The notes: generated from the letters alone by a model not told the origin. A DNA stretch of 64,000 nucleotides from Glandiceps talaboti (GCF_964340395.1 NC_135560.1:5352498-5416497); one strand, 5' to 3'; shown: positions 14,096 to 27,126, counted from the stretch's first letter. Translations and numbers: made by a program.

Positions 14096-14141
14096 TGATT
14101 AAAGGCCTTATATCATCTACCAATCTGTGTTTTAAGAGGTT
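14096..14141 (-). CDS. Candidate coding exon, follows 14,576-14,644 in phase
   Basis: The exon is 46 bp between a pyrimidine-rich acceptor (GGATTCCTCTAG) and donor GTAAGT. It encodes NLLKHRLVDDIRPLI plus one base. It starts in phase 0, compatible with the candidate upstream. It is unrecognised and could be chance. Confidence 0.28.
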
Positions 14142-14575
14142 CTAGAGGAATCCAGACTACCAACTGATGAATATTACAATGATCTCCTTTCATTTCGTTT
14201 GTGCTTAATTTGACAGTCTGACTCAGTGGGTCTGGTGTTGAGTTTCAATATTCATACAGTGAAGAAAACTTATGGATATCAACATTTAATCAACATGATG
14301 CTGATTGAAGATAACATGCAATTTCATCTTTATGGTGTTACTGACAGCATACAAAATGTACCATTACATGTGTAAAATGTATAATTTGAGATGTTATTCA
14401 AAAGTTCATCATTGACGTCAACTCCTTGGGTTTACACTTCAAACACTTCACATACCATCATCGTCATATTATTACATTCACTTCTAAACCATAGCTCAAT
14501 CCAACATATTATAATTTATTAAAATTTGGAAAACATGCAAAAAATGTTATCTTTTCTAAGCCCCCAAGTACTTAC

Positions 14576-14644
14576 TTTCTTCAATTCCCTATGTACTTGG
14601 TCAAGCACTAGTTCCCAAGTTTTGATTGTCTTGAGTGACAAATA
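14576..14644 (-). CDS. Candidate coding exon of the minus-strand gene
   Basis: The exon is 69 bp, phase 0 to phase 0, between acceptor ATGTTACAG and donor GTAAGT. It is open and encodes YLSLKTIKTWELVLDQVHRE plus three residues. The next candidate (14,096-14,141) is in matching phase. No family is recognised. A consensus donor is expected by chance a few times in this much sequence, so support is modest. Confidence 0.3.
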
Positions 14645-15431
14645 CTGTAACATACATGTACGTTGTACATCTTTGCTACATGGTAAATGTGTATATTTTT
14701 TTTATATCCAAAGCATATATTCATTGTAGTCATTCATTTTCAGACATAAAGTTATCCACACATGCTGGATTTTTCCAATAACTCTCCTCTATCCATCATG
14801 ATGATGAAAGAAACGACAACTGAAAATATACAAATTTTTACTGGATTACCTTTATTGGAAACAAAATTTAATATCTACAGACTGCTCTACTGGGCCTCAG
14901 TGAATGTAACGGCCACTCAATGAAATTCCTACACAGTATGCAACTCCTTGGCATCAACGTACATGTATTCATCCCCTTGAGATTTTACTTAGGCAGAGTA
15001 GAAAAAAGCACCTTTGACTTCCTTACACAGCTTGTAGTGGTCAGGTCGACATCCGATTGCGTTTATCAATTTTGTATGATAAATTTCAAGGATAGTGTTC
15101 AGACTTTGCCTTTTCCATGTATGAACACATAATGCTACTTATATCCTGATTAATGTATAAACATTGACAATATGATAATTAATCGCTTCTTTACTCAAAG
15201 CTATCAAAATGATCCAATGAACTCACAGACTTTGATACATGTCTGGCTATGACTGTCTGGAGTGATCAAGAAAATGAATATTGTCATTGTCAACTTCAAG
15301 CAACATCTTGTATCAATTAATACATGCATAATGAAAGGTGATAATTTTACAAGTGACTGATTACAAGCAAATTATGCATTTTCATATTTACATGTAACTG
15401 TACTTTGTAAGTACAAATGTGAATTGTTATT

Positions 15432-15512
15432 GTATGTATGTATGTATGTATGTATGTATGTATGTATGTATGTATGTATGTATGCATGTATGTATGTATG
15501 CATGTATGTATG

Positions 15513-15543
<31 letters not shown>

Positions 15544-15655
15544 TGTGTATGTATACATGTATGTATGTATGTATGTATGTATGCATGCATGTACGTACGT
15601 ACGTACATACGTATGTATACATGTACCTACATACGTACAACGAATGTACGTATGT
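15432..15655. repeat. (TATG)n microsatellite with CATG and CGTA variants
   Basis: A long TATG tract with interspersed CATG grades into CGTA/TACG at its right end. Several open frames rich in Tyr-Val-Cys-Met or His-Thr-Tyr-Ile are translations of it. A related shorter tract lies at 16,205-16,280. Confidence 0.95.
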
Positions 15656-15659
15656 TAAG

Positions 15660-18600
15660 CAAATACTATTCCACATATTGCTGTGTGACCTTGAGTAGCA
15701 AAATGTGGTATAGTATTTGGCAAATAACATACTTATACGTCACCTGCGACTACGAATTCATGTTTGAATGCCTAAAAATGCTGTTTCATTTCAAAATCAA
15801 ATCACTTCAAAATCAAATTGCACTCACTGTGGTGGTAATTTTGGTATTGTCAAGAAATTGAAGAATTCATGTTTACGATCGTGTGACAACCGTGCGTTCG
15901 CCATCACTGGACTTTCGCCGTTCTGTGTGGATTTTTTATGATTTCCCTGTGACACGAAACATACATTTCAAAGACTTGTTACAATGTAATACAATGATTA
16001 TATTTGGTACAGTTGACAATATGTTTGGCATTGGCGATGCTGGTTATAGCTGACTTTTGAGTTGTCTGCTAGGTTTGTTTACAAGGGGACGTGCAGTGAT
16101 CATGTGATACAACAAGCAAAAATATGACTGTTGGTGAATATTACGCCTTCATATCTGCAGGGATTTTGACCAATGAGAAAGCAAGAGTGACAACAGGTGA
16201 TGTATAAATGTATGCATTTATGTATGTATGTATGTATGTACGTACGTACGTACGTATGTACGTGTACGTATGTACGCATGCATCTGAATGATGGTCTTAC
16301 AAGTTGCACATACATGTATGTTGGGCTGATGCACGTGGCAACAACTCTCATTAGAGTCAGTGATATCATAATTTGCATGATAATATGGCTACATGTCATG
16401 ACATGTTTCTCTTTTTCAAAGATAACAGTACAAATTATCAGATATATGATAAGTCAATTAGTCAGTCTGGCGATGATCATATTAATTCAGTATTACGACT
16501 GCCGGTGTTATTGCCCTGATGATACAAATAGTTTATAGTATACTATTAGTATACTATAGCAATATCACATTGTAGTAAATTTTACACCATAATTACTATT
16601 GTCACATATGTTGGTATTATGTCCCACTGGTATTCAGTATTTGCAAGTTTCAGAACAATCTGACATAATGACATTATAATTATTGTAATATGCAAAGTGA
16701 ATATTCATACATGTATAGTCTGTAGTACCGCAAGTGCACATCAACAATTTGCTCAGGAGGTTACTGTTATGTCACTTTCTGTTTGAGTTTTTGTAGACAG
16801 TAATTTTGCAAAGTAAGAAATGGAAATACTAGGTTAGTAAGAACATGATCTACATCTGTCATTAAATCATTTGTCACAGTATCCCACAAATAAGGCCATA
16901 TGATGTACATTGTACTCTACCTGCTAGGGAAATGTAATGTTATGTAATGACACAAAAATTTCTATTTTTAAAGACTAGAAGGGAAGCATTTTGTGGGATA
17001 CTGGTAGTTGGAATACATTGTCATTAAAATATAAATGAAAGTATACATGTATGTATGAGTGTGAATAACAAACTATTTTTGAAAGGTGTTAGATATTCAT
17101 CATTTTTAAGTATATGTTACTTGTACATGAAACAAGAATTTAAATGTTGCTTATGGAATGTTGTTACATATGCAAGTGGCATTCTCTTTTTTAGTCTGAC
17201 AGTCTGACTGATGTATCAAGGCAAGGAACAATTTCTACCCAAAAGTGCATACCCCAGGAACACTTCCTCTGTTAATTCTCACCTGAATAAAAAGAAAATG
17301 TAAGAGACCTCATCTCAAAACTTTCTTCAAATGAAGTTCATGAAAGATGAAAGATGTAATATTTACTATAACTAATGAGTTAAGAATTCAGATTAGGGTT
17401 GGGTTTAATAGTGGGGTACACAAGGCAAACTTTTCTTAGATCTTAGAGAATGTTTACGATAATGCTCTCTGTCTGAAGAATGTTAAGTGATTACCATGAG
17501 AATGTGGATGAGAGAATGGGAAGGAATACCAAATGAAAGTGAATGGTGCAAGAAACAAGACAATGTTCTGGTGAAACTATGAATGCCCTTGAACACCAGG
17601 TGTTTGGTACCAAGAGTATCAACTGGTCACACACCTCACATATTTATTGGCCTTGCATTGGGCAAATCTTCATATGTATACATAATTCTTGGTACACATT
17701 TTGTTTGTATTTGTAAAGTCTACCGTGGTTATTGTAACATCAGAACCAGACTAAACCTTGAATATCCCACTGATCTCTTGTTGATCTTGTGATTAGCATC
17801 TAAAGTCTGGGGATGCATGTACATGTATTTAGATTTTGTTTATAATGATATATTTTCATATTGATATCTCAGTTTGGACTCTGAGATTTCACATAAAATA
17901 AGTACAATGGTATACATCATACCAAGGTGACTTGCAATGTACATTCCCTGCTCTCTTTTCCTTTTCCCCTATAATTATATCTGAATATGGAAAGAAGTTA
18001 CATTAACTTAGTAAAATGTATTTGTGTACAAATACAAACAAATATCTCCTTGGTAGAGAGAGGATTATTTAACCTATCCTTTTAAGTACATGTATGTGAC
18101 ACCAAATTCATACCTCATCAGAAATAAATATACATCTCACAAACTGAAGAGATTCTACTGTGAAATGTTTGTACAATCAAACTAGGAGTATATAATATTT
18201 TATTATGTATCATGTACTTTTGCTTTTAAAAATGTTAATAAAACTTAATATTATGAACATTAATATTTTTCATGCCTTATTTTATACATGTAGTAATGTA
18301 TAAATTGTGAAAATATTTATTTGCTTAAATAATTAAATGTATGGTAGAATGCCATGCAAATGATATTAGGGGTGTTTCTGAAATATAACTACATACCACA
18401 CTGAAAGTTTAGCAAAATTTCAAATAATTTTATTCACGATTTCATAATTATTTGGAAATTGGCTAGAGCACTCACTGCTCACTTTGCAAAAATCTGCCTT
18501 AAAATTAAAAGACTTGTGCTTCATTTTTTTTCTGTAAAAATTTCCAAACTCAACCCAACAGTAAGGGAGGATCGCACAATGTCATACAAGCTCAGGAGGT

Positions 18601-19604
18601 GAACTTCATTCATTTAGGAGGGGGGTCTGGTATCAATGCGATTGTGGAACTTCATTTTCGGAATTTTTCGTATTCCTCACCAATTTTCAAAATCTTTCAC
18701 TCCTTCAATTATAACAGCTTCTGTATTTCTGTGTTTACTACTGAGATGTTGATAAGCTGATAAACACTTACTTCTAATGTGAGATATGGTGCTTGGTTTG
18801 TGGTAGTATTTTAATGTGTTGACAATCATGTTTTTATATTACGCTATAGTTTACATCATATATAAACGTTTGATGTCGCAGCGTGCACTTGTGAACAATC
18901 ATTTAATTTTAGGGGAGAGGGTTATGACCTAAACGAACGATGTTCATTTGTTGAGATTGTGCAACATTGTGTGATTGCCCCTGTAAACATACATGTACTT
19001 ATCGCAATCAAAAATAACTGATTATATAACTGATATCAATGAAATCTGTGCCACTGTGACATTTGCAAATCTATGCATGTCTATATTTGGATTTCAGAGT
19101 CAGTGATGGGAGTTGGCATCTACATGTAATAATCAAAAAGAAATTAAAATATTGTTGCTCTAGTTAAATAATTTGAGCAGATTGTACACCATTACATGAG
19201 GAGAAAGAATCTTTTCAGGCGATAAAAAAAATGTCTGTGACCATTGAAACTTTGCCATATCTACCAAGGATATATGCAAACCTTTGCCATATCTACCAAG
19301 GATATCATATATACATCATGATCGACAAGGAAAATTACTGTTTTAGTTAGGGGGTCCTAAAACAAGTGGTATCATAAAAGTATACCTGTGCCACAGCTTT
19401 GGAATGCCTTAAGTCGCCACCTGGTGATAACAGCAAAGAGTTGTGACGGTTGATACATAAAAACTCAAAAATCATTGGTGTTGACATGGATGATGGATGT
19501 GAAAACAAAACTCCACAATTTGTTCATAAAGGGGTAGTTTTTACAAATCTTAGGAACACTATCTTTGTAAAGGTTCAACATTTTTGAAATATTCAGAATT
19601 TACC
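15660..19604. other. Non-coding stretch
   Basis: No credible gene. It contains a TATG/CGTA tract at 16,205-16,280, a small palindrome (TAGTATACTATTAGTATACT) at about 16,536, and a 24-base direct repeat around ATCTACCAAGGATAT at 19,258-19,305. A possible 30-bp exon at 17,253-17,282 (minus) is too short to support. Confidence 0.5.
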
Positions 19605-19996
19605 AGCCTGTTTACTGCACTGTTGAGATACATGTACATTGTTAGCTGGTCCTTAACCCTTGTATTTTTCACTTGTATTGACATAAATTTTGAAACGGTT
19701 CACATAGCCATGCCTCCAAAAGTCATTATCATGGTTATCCTACACCCATAGGGTTAAATTTACACACAAAAATGTAAATAACATGCAAATTATCACATCA
19801 CATAGCTTAATACATATATATTTACATAATGGTTGAAGGGACTGCACACTGTCATTGACCAAGATATTGGACAAAAATTTTCAATTTGTTATTATCAGTT
19901 TTGACAATATAATCATTACAACTTACAAGCAGAGAATATACGGGCTAGAAGGTACGACCAACTAACGATGTATCTTGACAGTGCAGTAAACAGGCT
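19605..19996. mobile_element. MITE-like element with 28-bp terminal inverted repeats
   Basis: The left end AGCCTGTTTACTGCACTGTT and the right end AGTGCAGTAAACAGGCT are inverted copies over about 28 bp with two mismatches. The interior is homologous to 12,060-12,875 without its nested insertion. A second, partial right end (GGTACGACCAACTAATAATG) follows at 20,003-20,056, so the terminus has been duplicated. Confidence 0.7.
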
Positions 19997-20141
19997 AAGC
20001 TAAGAGGTACGACCAACTAATAATGTACAAATGTATCTCAACAGCACAGTAAAGAGATGAAAATGATATGATAGGAACATGGCAGCCAGTTTAATTAAAG
20101 CTTACACAATGTGATGCTGAGGTGTTTCACACAAACTTTAA

Positions 20142-20320
20142 GCTTAATCCTCTTTCTCCCAACTTGTACTTTGTTGTCAACAAACAAATGACCTTGCCAA
20201 ACAACACAGGATCTCCCCCAGGTACGTACTCAGGTTTCTTCAACAACTTTCCAAATTTATTTGGATGAATAAAGTTTATTATTATCATTATTATATAAAT
20301 GCTCCCTAGGCAGAAAGAGG
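20142..20320. mobile_element. Short inverted-end element; related fragments elsewhere
   Basis: The left end TTAATCCTCTTTCTCCCAAC and the right end GCAGAAAGAGGATTCAA are inverted relatives. Similar single ends (AGAAAGCGGATT or AGAGAGGATT after a TTGTACAAACAAATAC-like stretch) occur at about 870-915, 5,838-5,880 and 18,025-18,075. That suggests a dispersed MITE family. Confidence 0.4.
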
Positions 20321-21282
20321 ATTCAATTTCGTATTTGGACCATTTACCCTTGTTGATAAAATTGGAGGAATAACACACCAACTGCAACCATCAAGCGATA
20401 CAATATTGTGCTGTGTCAAAGGTCATACACTATACATACAATGGGGTGACAGCATACAATGGAGAAAGTTTTTTGAAAAATAATGAAGACATCGACAAAC
20501 TCCTGAAGTGGTCAACATGTTTTCCTGGCTTCTGAAGGCCTGACATCAACATACAATGTCTCATCAAAACAGATATTAGCATACAATATATGCTACTCAA
20601 AATTGGATGTTTGGACTTTCAAACACAATGATACAGGGCACATGTTTGAAAAATAGGGATAAATTTACTCTTTCCATGCTTCTTGTTGCACTTAGGTACG
20701 GTACACAGCTTTGTCAAAGTGTTGTTAAATCTTGTTGTGATTTGTGTACATGCCACCTCAAGCTAAAATCAAGGCGAAGTATTAAACCAGCTCTTGGTAG
20801 ATACAGAAATAACCCATTTTTACTGTAAGCTTGTATGTATTTGATGTTTGGCTGATGCATTCTATGATCCATATCACATATAAAAATAGATTCTATTAAT
20901 AATATTTATCAATCATATTTATCAGTCCATTAATCATGTTGCTTACAATATTACAAGCCATGTGATTACTCATCATCAATCATTTTACCTCTCAGTTCGT
21001 GAGTTGAACTTTTCTCAACCTATCATAAAATGTCTACGCTCTGGTTTACAAGTTATTAACACGGGCCAAAATGTACACCTCTTACTCAAAATATGGGATT
21101 GTATACCCTGGTCATTCTATGTTCTGACAATATGTGTCTATGTCTGTATCATTGGTTTTAGTAAAAATTTAATTCAAAGCATTCAACACAGCCACTATAT
21201 TCTATTTTTTTTTTACAATAAACATTGTGTTGTAACTCACATTCTAATACATTATTTCCATTTTTTTAAAATTTGGCCAAAT

Positions 21283-21325
21283 CCCCCCCCCCCCCCCAAA
21301 AAAAAAAAAAAAAAAAAAAAAAAAA
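21283..21325. repeat. Poly(C)-poly(A) run
   Basis: Fifteen C followed by 28 A. This could be a retroposed poly(A) tail, but no adjacent retrogene is recognisable. Confidence 0.95.
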
Positions 21326-22899
21326 CTGACAAAAAAATGCTTGACAACAAGGTTTTGTCACCTACTGTCCCCATCTTTGACTTGTAATGACCCCAGGGCC
21401 CCTACTGTCATTAGTATTATTCTTGGCCGAATTAAAATTTGGGGGAATAATCTTTTATTATTACAGTTGAGTCTTCACACTTCTACATTTGTAAGTTCTA
21501 CTACAAGAAAGTACTACAATTTCTACATGCAATAATACAAACAACCTTTACGTACTATTTTCCACAGAATGGTAGTAGAAGTAAGGGCTGTATATTTATA
21601 ATACAAAGATGTCTAGACATCATGCCACTTGTTCACTTGTGTAGAAAATCCCTTGCAATATGTTACCACTACCACAAAGAAATATCTACTACATTAATAT
21701 TCTAGCTCACAGAGACCACCTTAACACCAGTAACAATGTTAATTTCCAAGCTGTCAGTCTGACACACCACACCACATAATCACAATGAGTTTTTCTTTGG
21801 GGCCATGAGATCGACTAGTTCCTAAGAACTATTTTTGTGGCCCAAGCCAGAAATTTGTTTGTGATCCTCTACATTGTTCTATTTTATGGCACATATGACT
21901 TGTTAATTTTGATATATTTGTACATTTGTAGATAAGATTAGAGTATTTTGTAAACCTTTAATTTCTGGCAGTAAATTTATTATTAATATTATTATTATTA
22001 ATATTGTGAATGGTCATCACGTAAGAAATGAACAATAACCAAGCCTTAAAGATTTTTGATATTTTAACCACAGTGCCTAGGCATACCAATGACCACCATG
22101 AGTTGTTGACATGCACACTTTTAGTTTACACATATCTTGTGTGAATCAGAATGTAGTTATAACTTTGAGTCTGATATTAGGTACTGTCAATCTTAACTCT
22201 TCAATTAACAGATTCCATAATAATCAATCAACATATTCAAATAATGAATTTATTTGAGAACAATTTAATAACAACCAATTGTTGGTTAGTTGACCAGTTC
22301 TGAGTACATATTTGTACATATTTTTACACACTGTACACAAACACACACACACACACACTATAAATGTATGACCATGACATTGACAAACACATATTTCACA
22401 ATATCTTCTTCAAATTTAGAGACAGTTCCACTTTTGTATAACTGGCAGTGGCATGTCTTTATGGCAGACCCCCCCCCCCCCTCCATGCATCCTTCACTAT
22501 GTTATACAATAACAAATATGTAAATCGCCAAAAAAAAAAAAAAAATACATGTAATTATACACAAATACAGAATCCCATAAGATATCTACTACCTCCTCAG
22601 ACAGACAAGACACAGAAGCTCGTGCTAGAGTGTAGTAGTAGACTAGTACTACTAGTAGTAGTTTATCAAAGTCAAGTATCATTATTAGATTGACCATGAT
22701 AAAATGGCGATGATGTGTACATGTATACAGTCCACTGGGTGAACGAACTTTTGAATGCACTGTTGACCCTGACCATCGACAGCTACGCACAGCTACAGTT
22801 TCAGGTGTTTCAGCGCACGTGGTAAAAACTAAAATATTGTAAAAAATATTCAATACTTTGGATGAAATTTTCTTCTTCGGAAACCGTTTATGTTTTCAA

Positions 22900-23480
22900 G
22901 TGTTGTACACGTACGTGATATCGGAGTTGAACTTGGTAATATGATATCGCGTTCAAAAACACACCAATGTTACCGTTTGCGTTCATCGCCTGGCCGCGCA
23001 TGCAACATATGACTCTTTTCCGGTACACCAGACACGGTGTGTAATTTTTCGGATACTGTTGCCGAACTTACCTTTCTTTTCAACAGAAGACTCTATGGAA
23101 CTGTTCCAAGAGTTCAGTGCCGTACTCTTACTGCGTCATAGACTTTGGACTGGAATTTACCGTCTTCTCAGATTTCTATTTTTACACCGGGCCGTCACTC
23201 ACACGTCAGCTTCGACTATGTGATGCATGCGAAAGTACTACGTTACGTAATTTGCATATCATAACATTGTAAAATTTGTATCACACAATTCCATGACCAA
23301 GAATTTTCGTCTCAAAGAACCATAGAATTGCAAGTAAAGTGACCAAGATATACGAATTAAATGCTAAAATTCCTCACCTTGGGAACAGCACGACGATATA
23401 TCTCGAGACGTCTTCTGAAAATGTCTCGCTACGATATTCTACGTTCAGAGCTAGCTCTCGCTCGCGAGGTGGCGGTACGA
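22900..23480 (-). promoter_or_regulatory. CpG-dense block with two minus-strand splice donors: probable promoter and 5' non-coding exons
   Basis: CpG dinucleotides are sparse to the left of about 22,850 and become frequent here. On the minus strand two strong donors occur: GAAAG|GTAAGT at about 23,072 and CCCAAG|GTGAGG at about 23,376. Neither upstream exon contains an open ATG frame, so they would be alternative 5' untranslated exons. This fits an unmethylated promoter of a minus-strand gene running leftward into the CpG-poor region. It is inferred from composition and splice signals only. Confidence 0.4.
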
Positions 23481-26129
23481 TCCGTGACGTCATAGTAGGT
23501 ATCAAATGAGAGTTTACAGACCATCACCTTTTGAACAATTTGAAAAATAAGATACTTTCGATAATAAAGGAATAAAGGAGCTGAATGAAACAATATATAG
23601 TATCGATTGATTTATTTATTGTTATGATAGATGGTAATTATGGGACATATACCCACAATGTACGATTATTCAAAATATCAAAACTATATTCTCCCAAGTT
23701 CACAGTCCTGGGCTCGCCGGTGGCCTTGCCATCACGTGTGCTCGATTGACCAATAACACAAACGAATCGATATGACGCCGACACACGTGATGTAAACAGA
23801 GTCACATGTTATCGGTTAATAATAATTCGTAGTGTATCAAATTTGTGTGCAACATGATATTTTTTCCATTTATTTATCCCCCCGTTGTCTGGAGGAAAAT
23901 AGAAGTAGCACCTACAATTTGTATAGTGGTCAGGAAAAAAGTAGAAGTCACGAATAAGGCTTGGGACTGAGACAGACCAGGAAGCCGGCCGGACCAGGAA
24001 GTCGTCAGTATGAATGAATGTGCGAACAATAACAAAACGATTCGCGGGGAAAAAAAGGAGAGACAAAGGTCAACAAACTATCATATGTTCGTGTGAACCC
24101 AAATATATGGACATATCACGCCACTTTTCACGCTGTGGTGTACGGTGGTATGACTATCGGATGATGTTTGCGTTAGTCGAGATCTAGATATCCCCCTCAA
24201 TGAGCCACGGAACTTTGAACATCAAAACAAAGAGAGAAAATATAACGCATATTCCTCAGGTCTATTCACATCACAATTGTGCAATATAAATTTAATAGTA
24301 TTAAAGTATTTGGTTTATTCATTAGAATATCATGTTCGTCCGTGTTGCGCATATGTAACCCGTCTTTCAGTCAGGTAAACAGGAAAAAATGTTATATAAA
24401 TATATATTGTTAATATGCAACACAATTGGAAACTTTTAAAAACCTAAAATCAGCCGAGCAAGTTGCCGGTAATTACTGGCAATTGCAGGTGATACATAGT
24501 CCAATGCAGGTGAATTTCTGTCAATACCTGAATTCAGCAGGTGACATTTTAAATTTACTGGTATTGCAAAGGTGAAAATTCAACTTTAGCTGCATTTTAA
24601 CGGACAAATTTTGAAGCCCACTTGCGTATTGACTAATTTCATGATGAGGAATCTTTTTATTTGCATTAATATAAACATTGTCATTCAATAAAATTGGTGA
24701 TTATATTTATTCAACAGATAAACATGACATTTGTCAAAGTGAATGTTGATAACAATTAAAGTTCTATATATATTATTTTACTTTGCTCGTAAGTTTTAAA
24801 TTTTAGGAGCATAAAATTAACAGTAATCAGGGGTCATTTTGGATTCTAAAATAACTTGGTTGTAATAACATTTTGATCTATCTTACTCAAAGAGTTAATT
24901 TCCTATAATGAAAATATAAACTTATAGGACAAAATGTTTAGGTTTTTTTATTCAAAGTAATTCATAATATTTGATTATATTTTTCGTCTATTCTGTATAC
25001 TGAAAGGAGATGAAAATGAAAGGGTTTCAAAAGTTGGATGTAGTGGACTTTAAAAGTCACCATATAAGAAAACTGAAAGCGCCTCAAATTAAATGTATCT
25101 GACGTATGTTACTGTTTTTTTCTTTTAGTCAAAATTACTTGGAAAACGTTGTCCTATGATCAACAGTATGATTTAACTGTTTCATTTCAAATCGTTTTCC
25201 GGTTCTAGAAGTAAAGTTAAACCTGGAACCCTGCCAATTCTGAGACAGTTAATTTATTTCCATGTAGGACAAGGCAACGTGACTTCCCGGCTTGTACCTC
25301 TAGATATATAAAAACTGATTGCCAACCTCACCCCTTAATTAACCTGGGCCTTTAGCCAACCTATCATTTTTTAAAAATTTAAACGAGACATTATGTTGCC
25401 ATAGTAATGACATATGTTTATACACATTGTGTGTAAGCTAATAGTACCCGCGTATTGACATTGAAGTATCTAGATTATCGCAGAAAAAAATGAAGAATTC
25501 ATATTGTAGCAAATCAATTTTTGTTTAAAAAAATATTGTATCAACATATGCATGCTTGTGTGATTTTGTATATACTTTAATGCATAAATAATGTATGGCA
25601 TGTTACTCAGTACAGAAGTTCGCGAGAATATATTTATCACCCCTATCCAATCAGAGTAGATTTGAATAGCAGAGAAAGGTCCAACAGGTGCCCAATGTGA
25701 ACGTATCAGCACATCCAAGTGAATGAGACTGTCAAACACAATTTTATCCAGTTGAAATTACTAGTGACCACTTGACCACTGAACTAGGCTGCAGTCCAGA
25801 ATCACAAGGCGAATTAGAAGCGCCACCAACGATTGCGCATGTGTTGTAATTACTTCAAACGCATCTTGGCCAACCTGAGCTGACTTTCGTCAGGCAGAAC
25901 AAAACGTCGTGTTCGTAGTGTGGCTGAGAATATGTAGTGGTCCGGTTCCCGTGATGTACCATATACTCGCTTATCATCCGACTGGGTTTTCCGGGTAGAT
26001 AAGCTTATATACCAATAGCACAGTCGCTTGTAAACTGTTATTCCTTTCCTAAACGGTTTTATTCTTGTCTATGACGGTCCTAATACAGAACAATGACGTT
26101 ATTATAGGGATTGGCGATATTCTTATAAA
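23481..26129. other. Intergenic stretch
   Basis: CpG frequency is normal here and no gene is recognised. An 85-residue minus-strand frame at 23,809-24,066 has no support. The stretch separates the inferred leftward gene from the repeats around 26-27 kb. Confidence 0.5.
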
Positions 26130-26191
26130 ATCGGTAACGATGTCATTTCCACTGTTGTGTGTGTGACTGTGGAAATGACATCGTTACCGAT
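26130..26191. repeat. Perfect 23-bp inverted repeat (hairpin)
   Basis: 26,130-26,152 and 26,169-26,191 are exact reverse complements (arm starts ATCGGTAACGATGTC and ends TTTCCAC) around a 16-base GT-rich loop. The stem stops sharply on both sides. No TIR-type flanking duplication was seen. It may be a small foldback element or a structured RNA. Confidence 0.85.
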
Positions 26192-26277
26192 ATGTCATAC
26201 AGGAGAGTACCGCCCAAGTTCCAAACATCACCAACTTCTAAGGATTTTTTGGAGTGAAATGCGGACCATCGACCAAG

Positions 26278-26438
<161 letters not shown>

Positions 26439-26633
26439 AGTGAACTATTGCTGTCCTTTAGGTGACATGTCCATATAAGCAACTCGAAATTCGCAAATGT
26501 AAGCTGTAACTTGAAATAAATCATGTTATATACTAACAATTTGGTAATGTCAACGTTATTTTTTATTCTTATCCAAAGTCATTCTAGAAAATGACTATAC
26601 CTAACTTGGACCAGAAATTTGACGAATGATTTC

Positions 26634-26803
26634 ATGTATGTATGTATGTATGTATGTATGTATGTATGTATGTATGTATGTATGTATGTATGTATGTATG
26701 TATGTATGTATGTATGTATGTATGTATGTATGTATGTATGTATGTATGTATGTATGTATGTATGTATGTATGTATGTATGTATGTATGTATGTATGTATG
26801 TAT
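26634..26803. repeat. (TATG)n microsatellite, about 170 bp uninterrupted
   Basis: A pure TATG tract. It abuts the retroelement-like protein fragment at 26,894 within 90 bases. Confidence 0.97.
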
Positions 26804-26893
26804 ACTGACACTATCACATGTACTAATGGATGTACAAAATACCAAAGACTGTATCAAGACAGTCACAATATAATCTATAATTTGATATTTCAG

Positions 26894-27079
26894 CAAATTC
26901 CTGTCGAAGATGTCTCTCATCTCGTCATAGAAGACACTATTTTAACTCCGCACATGTTTGGAGCAGACTTAGAATCATTCACAACTACAGCGATAAGACC
27001 TGACATAACCATTATTGATACAACTAGCCACGAAGTTTTCCTAGTTGAAGTTTCAGTTCCATTTGATGGTCACATCGAC

Positions 27080-27081
<2 letters not shown>
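26894..27081 (+). pseudogene. Fragment of a retroelement-type endonuclease-like domain
   Basis: About 62 residues, from QIPVEDVSHLV through HMFGADLESF and IRPDITIIDTTSHEVFLVEV to SVPFDGHID. The order R-P-D, then a short spacer, then hydrophobics-E-V-x-V-P-F/W is a recurrent C-terminal motif of invertebrate non-LTR retroelement-derived proteins. It is reminiscent of PD-(D/E)xK nucleases. The fragment is flanked by a long TATG run on the left and a GT run on the right. It begins after TTTCAG and ends before GT, so it looks like an isolated exon or a TE remnant. No reverse transcriptase is present. Confidence 0.45.
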
Positions 27082-27118
<37 letters not shown>

Positions 27119-27126
27119 GGGGGGGG
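27080..27126. repeat. (GT)n plus poly(G)
   Basis: About 18 GT units followed by a run of G, immediately after the endonuclease-like fragment. Confidence 0.95.

Larger units (their letters stand above)
20060..22899. other. Non-coding stretch left of the CpG boundary
   Basis: It holds the short inverted-end element at 20,142, poly(C)/poly(A) runs, a short CA tract (22,339-22,360) and a G-free C run at about 22,470. A 141-residue frame at 20,962 reads through the poly-A run and has no family features. Confidence 0.5.

Noticed and set aside
15347-15861. Overlapping open frames on both strands (Tyr-Val-Cys-Met or His-Thr-Tyr-Ile rich)
   Set aside because: They are translations of the TATG microsatellite; similar frames at 26,579-27,163, 34,298-34,524 and 36,804-37,389 were rejected for the same reason (except the non-repeat part 26,894-27,081).
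20962-21387. 141-residue open frame
   Set aside because: It crosses a poly(C)-poly(A) run giving proline and lysine stretches, has no domain features and no splice context.
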